Assembly (NCBI GenBank): GCA_002422845.1
Contig: DITM01000005.1
Span: forward strand, 1-9,036
DNA from: Candidatus Paracaedibacteraceae bacterium UBA6184
Lineage (GTDB): Bacteria > Pseudomonadota > Alphaproteobacteria > UBA6184
Direction of reading: 5' to 3'
DNA length: 9,036 nucleotides
The notes beneath the pieces were generated by a model. The model was given only the letters and a program-made list of their open reading frames with translations, searched no databases and had not been told where the DNA came from. Shown piece by piece: positions 7,607-9,036 of the stretch. Each line of letters starts with the position of its first letter. The first letter of the stretch is position 1. A program made the translations under genes and the position numbers.

Positions 7607-7849
7607 ATGAATCGAATCTGGTTATTAATTATTATCGTTGTTGCAGCAGTATTATATTTCGTATTCAACAAGCAAAACGTTAAAGACGTTGCATCAGAAG
7701 TTGAACAAAAAGCTGAAACTGTTATCAACGAAGTAAAAGAAGTTGCGGAAGAAGCAAAAGAAGAAATTAAAGAAGATGCTAAAAAAATTGAAGACGCTGT
7801 AGTTGAAGAAACTACTGCTGAGAGCAAGCCTGAGGAAGCTAAGCAATAA
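7607..7849 (+). CDS. Small membrane-anchored acidic helical protein, 80 aa
   Basis: I do not recognise a named family. Residues 4-20 (WLLIIIVVAAVLYFVFN) form one transmembrane helix or uncleaved signal anchor. From residue 24 on the protein is rich in Glu, Lys, Ala and Val in a pattern expected of a long amphipathic helix or coiled coil (EVKEVAEEAKEEIKEDAKK, about 43-61). It ends in a Pro/Glu/Lys-rich tail. This composition recalls YtxH-like and LEA-like small proteins, but low-complexity resemblance proves no homology. Sixteen of the 80 residues are Glu, 14 of them GAA, and Ala and Val mostly use GCT/GCA and GTT/GTA. With a perfect -10 box, a good ribosome binding site and a following terminator this suggests a well-expressed single gene. 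The charged part would face either cytoplasm or periplasm; the sequence does not decide which. The opposite-strand 98-residue frame is a Ser-rich shadow. Confidence 0.8.
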   Translation: MNRIWLLIIIVVAAVLYFVFNKQNVKDVASEVEQKAETVINEVKEVAEEAKEEIKEDAKKIEDAVVEETTAESKPEEAKQ

Positions 7850-7878
7850 CTCTTAATAAAAGTTATGATTAATTTATT

Positions 7879-7894
7879 GGGGGCGAAAGCCCCC
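7879..7894. terminator. GC-rich stem with GAAA tetraloop between the small protein gene and rnhA
   Basis: GGGGGC-GAAA-GCCCCC forms a perfect six-pair stem closed by a GNRA tetraloop, 29 bases after the stop of the small protein gene. It is followed by ATTCATTTT, a weak T-tract, so termination may be partial. Only 17 bases separate the stem from the rnhA start, which leaves no room for a promoter between them. Confidence 0.75.
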
Positions 7895-7911
7895 ATTCAT
7901 TTTGGTAGAGC

Positions 7912-8370
7912 ATGAAACATATTATTATATATACAGATGGTGCCTGCAAGGGGAATCCCGGAGCCGGCGGATGGGGTGCCATCATAACCTATCAAGCCAC
8001 TGAAAAAGTCATTTCTGGATCAGAAAAACATACTACCAACAACCGCATGGAAATGATGGGGGTTATTCAATCCTTATTAACGTTAAACGAACGGTGTAAA
8101 GTAGATCTTTATACCGACAGCAAATATGTGAAAGATGGCTGCGAGTCATGGATGCACAACTGGATTAAAAATAACTGGCTAACCGCCACAAAACAACCCG
8201 TAAAAAATCAAGATTTATGGGAAAAGCTCTATGCTCTGTTTCAACAGCACGACATAAACTTATTCTGGGTCAAAGGACATTCTGGAAACCCCATGAATGA
8301 GCGGGCTGATCAATTAGCTACTCAGGCGATTAAAGACTTACTAAAAGGAGGAATCCATTACCGTGTATAA
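7912..8370 (+). CDS. rnhA: Ribonuclease HI
   Basis: Cytoplasmic endonuclease that cuts the RNA strand of RNA-DNA hybrids, removing R-loops and primer RNA. The full catalytic set is present: D9 in YTDGACKGNPG, E47 in TTNNRMEM, D69 in LYTDSKYV and D133 in NERADQLA, plus the loop histidine H123 in VKGHSGNP. Each is one residue earlier than in the E. coli enzyme (D10, E48, D70, H124, D134). The basic-protrusion region (about 80-100, WMHNWIKNNWLTATKQPVKN) is also present. The length, 152 residues, is typical for bacterial RNase HI. The ATG is fixed by the usual distance to D9, but the sequence before it (GGTAGAG ending one base from the ATG) is a poor ribosome binding site. The gene sits 17 bases after the hairpin at 7879-7894 and overlaps the mutT start by 8 bases, so the two are probably co-transcribed and translationally coupled. 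Nothing is missing. Confidence 0.97.
   Translation: MKHIIIYTDGACKGNPGAGGWGAIITYQATEKVISGSEKHTTNNRMEMMGVIQSLLTLNERCKVDLYTDSKYVKDGCESWMHNWIKNNWLTATKQPVKNQDLWEKLYALFQQHDINLFWVKGHSGNPMNERADQLATQAIKDLLKGGIHYRV
8346..8351 (+). promoter_or_regulatory. Strong ribosome binding site that sets the mutT GTG start
   Basis: AGGAGG within the last codons of rnhA lies 11 bases before the GTG at 8363. It is the strongest Shine-Dalgarno match noticed in the window and supports the GTG start, since no in-frame ATG follows until residue 31, after the conserved first strand of the Nudix fold. Confidence 0.8.
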
Positions 8371-8791
8371 GCCATTAATAGTTGTATCTGCCATTGCGTT
8401 AATCAATGATCAGAATCAAGTCTTATATGCCCAACGCCCAAAAGGCAAAAATATGGAAGGTTTGTGGGAATTTCCTGGCGGAAAACTTGAACCCGGTGAA
8501 ACTGCCGAAACAGCAATTCAACGAGAGTTAATGGAAGAATTAAGCCTGCATGTTGAGTTAGATGATCTAATCCCCCTAACGTTTGCAAGTCAAAAATATG
8601 ATGATTTTATTATGATCATGCCCCTGTTTATATGTAAAAAATGGTCAGGATCCATTCACCCAAACGAAGGACAATCATATTCCTGGGTTAATTTAGAGGA
8701 TCTAAAATCCTATCCAATGCCCCCAGCAGATGCACCCTTGTTAGATCACATTTTGAAATTTATGAAAGCAGCTTTAAGCTCCACCAAATAG
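8363..8791 (+). CDS. mutT: MutT-type Nudix hydrolase (8-oxo-dGTP diphosphatase-like)
   Basis: By family it hydrolyses oxidised nucleoside triphosphates such as 8-oxo-dGTP to the monophosphate, preventing mutations during replication. The Nudix box GX5EX7REUXEEXGU is present from G40: GKLEPGE (40-46) and RELMEEL (54-60), with the metal-binding glutamates E55, E58 and E59 intact. The one deviation is serine at position 61 where glycine is usual. LYAQRPKGKNMEGLWEFPGG (21-40) and the PMPPADAPLL segment near the end match the MutT subgroup rather than other Nudix branches, but substrate cannot be read with certainty. The length of 142 residues is normal. The start is GTG and overlaps rnhA by 8 bases, with a strong AGGAGG upstream. 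The stop TAG (8789-8791) falls inside the first bases shared with the left repeat copy, so the repeat may have supplied the stop codon; the protein still looks complete. Confidence 0.88.
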   Translation: MYKPLIVVSAIALINDQNQVLYAQRPKGKNMEGLWEFPGGKLEPGETAETAIQRELMEELSLHVELDDLIPLTFASQKYDDFIMIMPLFICKKWSGSIHPNEGQSYSWVNLEDLKSYPMPPADAPLLDHILKFMKAALSSTK

Positions 8792-9036
8792 GCAACGTGC
8801 CGTTGCATCCGATGGGTTGGATTCGATGTGGTTTGAGACGTATTATAAGAAATATGAGGGGGATTTTTGACCCAGCAACGTGACGTTGCATCCGATGGGT
8901 TGGTTAATGGTGGTGTTTTGAACCCACCTTCGGCGCAGGAGGGGTAAGGTTTGAAAATGAATTTGAAATAATTTCGTGTGTAAGTGGTAGTATTCCTTTG
9001 AGTTGTAGTTAGTTGTTAAAGTGTTTTACTTTTTTA
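8789..9036 (+). repeat. Right copy of the dispersed repeat, beginning at the mutT stop codon
   Basis: This matches the reverse complement of 41-371, minus one 82-83 bp unit. It holds near-palindromes at 8792-8806 (GCAACGTGCCGTTGC) and 8875-8889 (GCAACGTGACGTTGC), then an AT-rich part running to the window edge. The central GC-rich word differs from the left copy by two adjacent bases near 8935, which weakens the CCCAC/GTGGG stem seen at 139-155. I find no gene in it and no T-run after either palindrome. The window ends within a base or so of the limit of similarity, so its full extent is unknown. Confidence 0.9.

Noticed and set aside
7600..7896. 98-codon minus-strand frame opposite the small membrane protein
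   Set aside because: Its Ser/Ala/Thr-rich product is the shadow of GAA, GCT and AAA codons on the plus strand; the plus frame has the promoter, ribosome binding site and membrane helix.
41..9036. Composite transposon or integrated element with terminal inverted repeats
   Set aside because: No transposase, integrase or target-site duplication is seen, and the enclosed genes are ordinary chromosomal ones. Contig ends at a dispersed repeat are a simpler reading.

Overview
The window (about 40% GC by eye) looks like part of a reduced, AT-leaning genome of a host-associated alphaproteobacterium; a Holosporales-type relative is my best guess. Three things suggest this. The helicase is an alphaproteobacterial-type AddA. 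One protein belongs to the family with a methyltransferase fold followed by a 'methyltransferase regulatory' domain. The phospholipid-remodelling gene is the Aas-type triple fusion. The assignment is inference; there is no rRNA or other phylogenetic marker here.

Layout. Positions 41-371 and 8789-9036 hold the same roughly 250-bp non-coding repeat in inverted orientation. The left copy has one extra tandem unit of 82-83 bp. Between the repeats lie two divergent gene groups that part at a short AT-rich promoter region (7486-7606). Leftward on the minus strand runs a tight operon: a methyltransferase-fold protein (5968-7485), then an Aas-type fusion of flippase, acyltransferase and AMP-binding domain (2870-5944), then AddA helicase (385-2877). 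Rightward on the plus strand come a small membrane-anchored acidic helical protein (7607-7849), a GAAA-loop hairpin terminator (7879-7894), rnhA (7912-8370) and a mutT-type Nudix gene (8363-8791). Both outermost genes run straight into the repeat.

How the genes fit together. RNase HI and MutT are ordinary genome-maintenance enzymes with catalytic residues in place (one glycine of the Nudix box is changed). The minus-strand operon is unusual. Its three frames are long and open, yet each protein has lost a catalytic part of its family. The methyltransferase lacks the glycine-rich SAM motif. The AMP-binding domain of Aas lacks its phosphate-binding loop, its TGD motif and its C-terminal subdomain. 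AddA keeps all helicase motifs but has no nuclease domain, and its last codons come from a palindromic repeat. No addB is beside it.

The points most worth following are the palindrome-based repeat family, its placement at 3' ends of genes and its apparent capture as the C-terminus of AddA, and the run of selectively disabled enzymes. No transposase, CRISPR array, toxin-antitoxin pair or defence system was recognised. Because both window ends lie in or beside the same repeat, this may be a whole contig broken at repeats, so the inverted arrangement may be partly an assembly effect.
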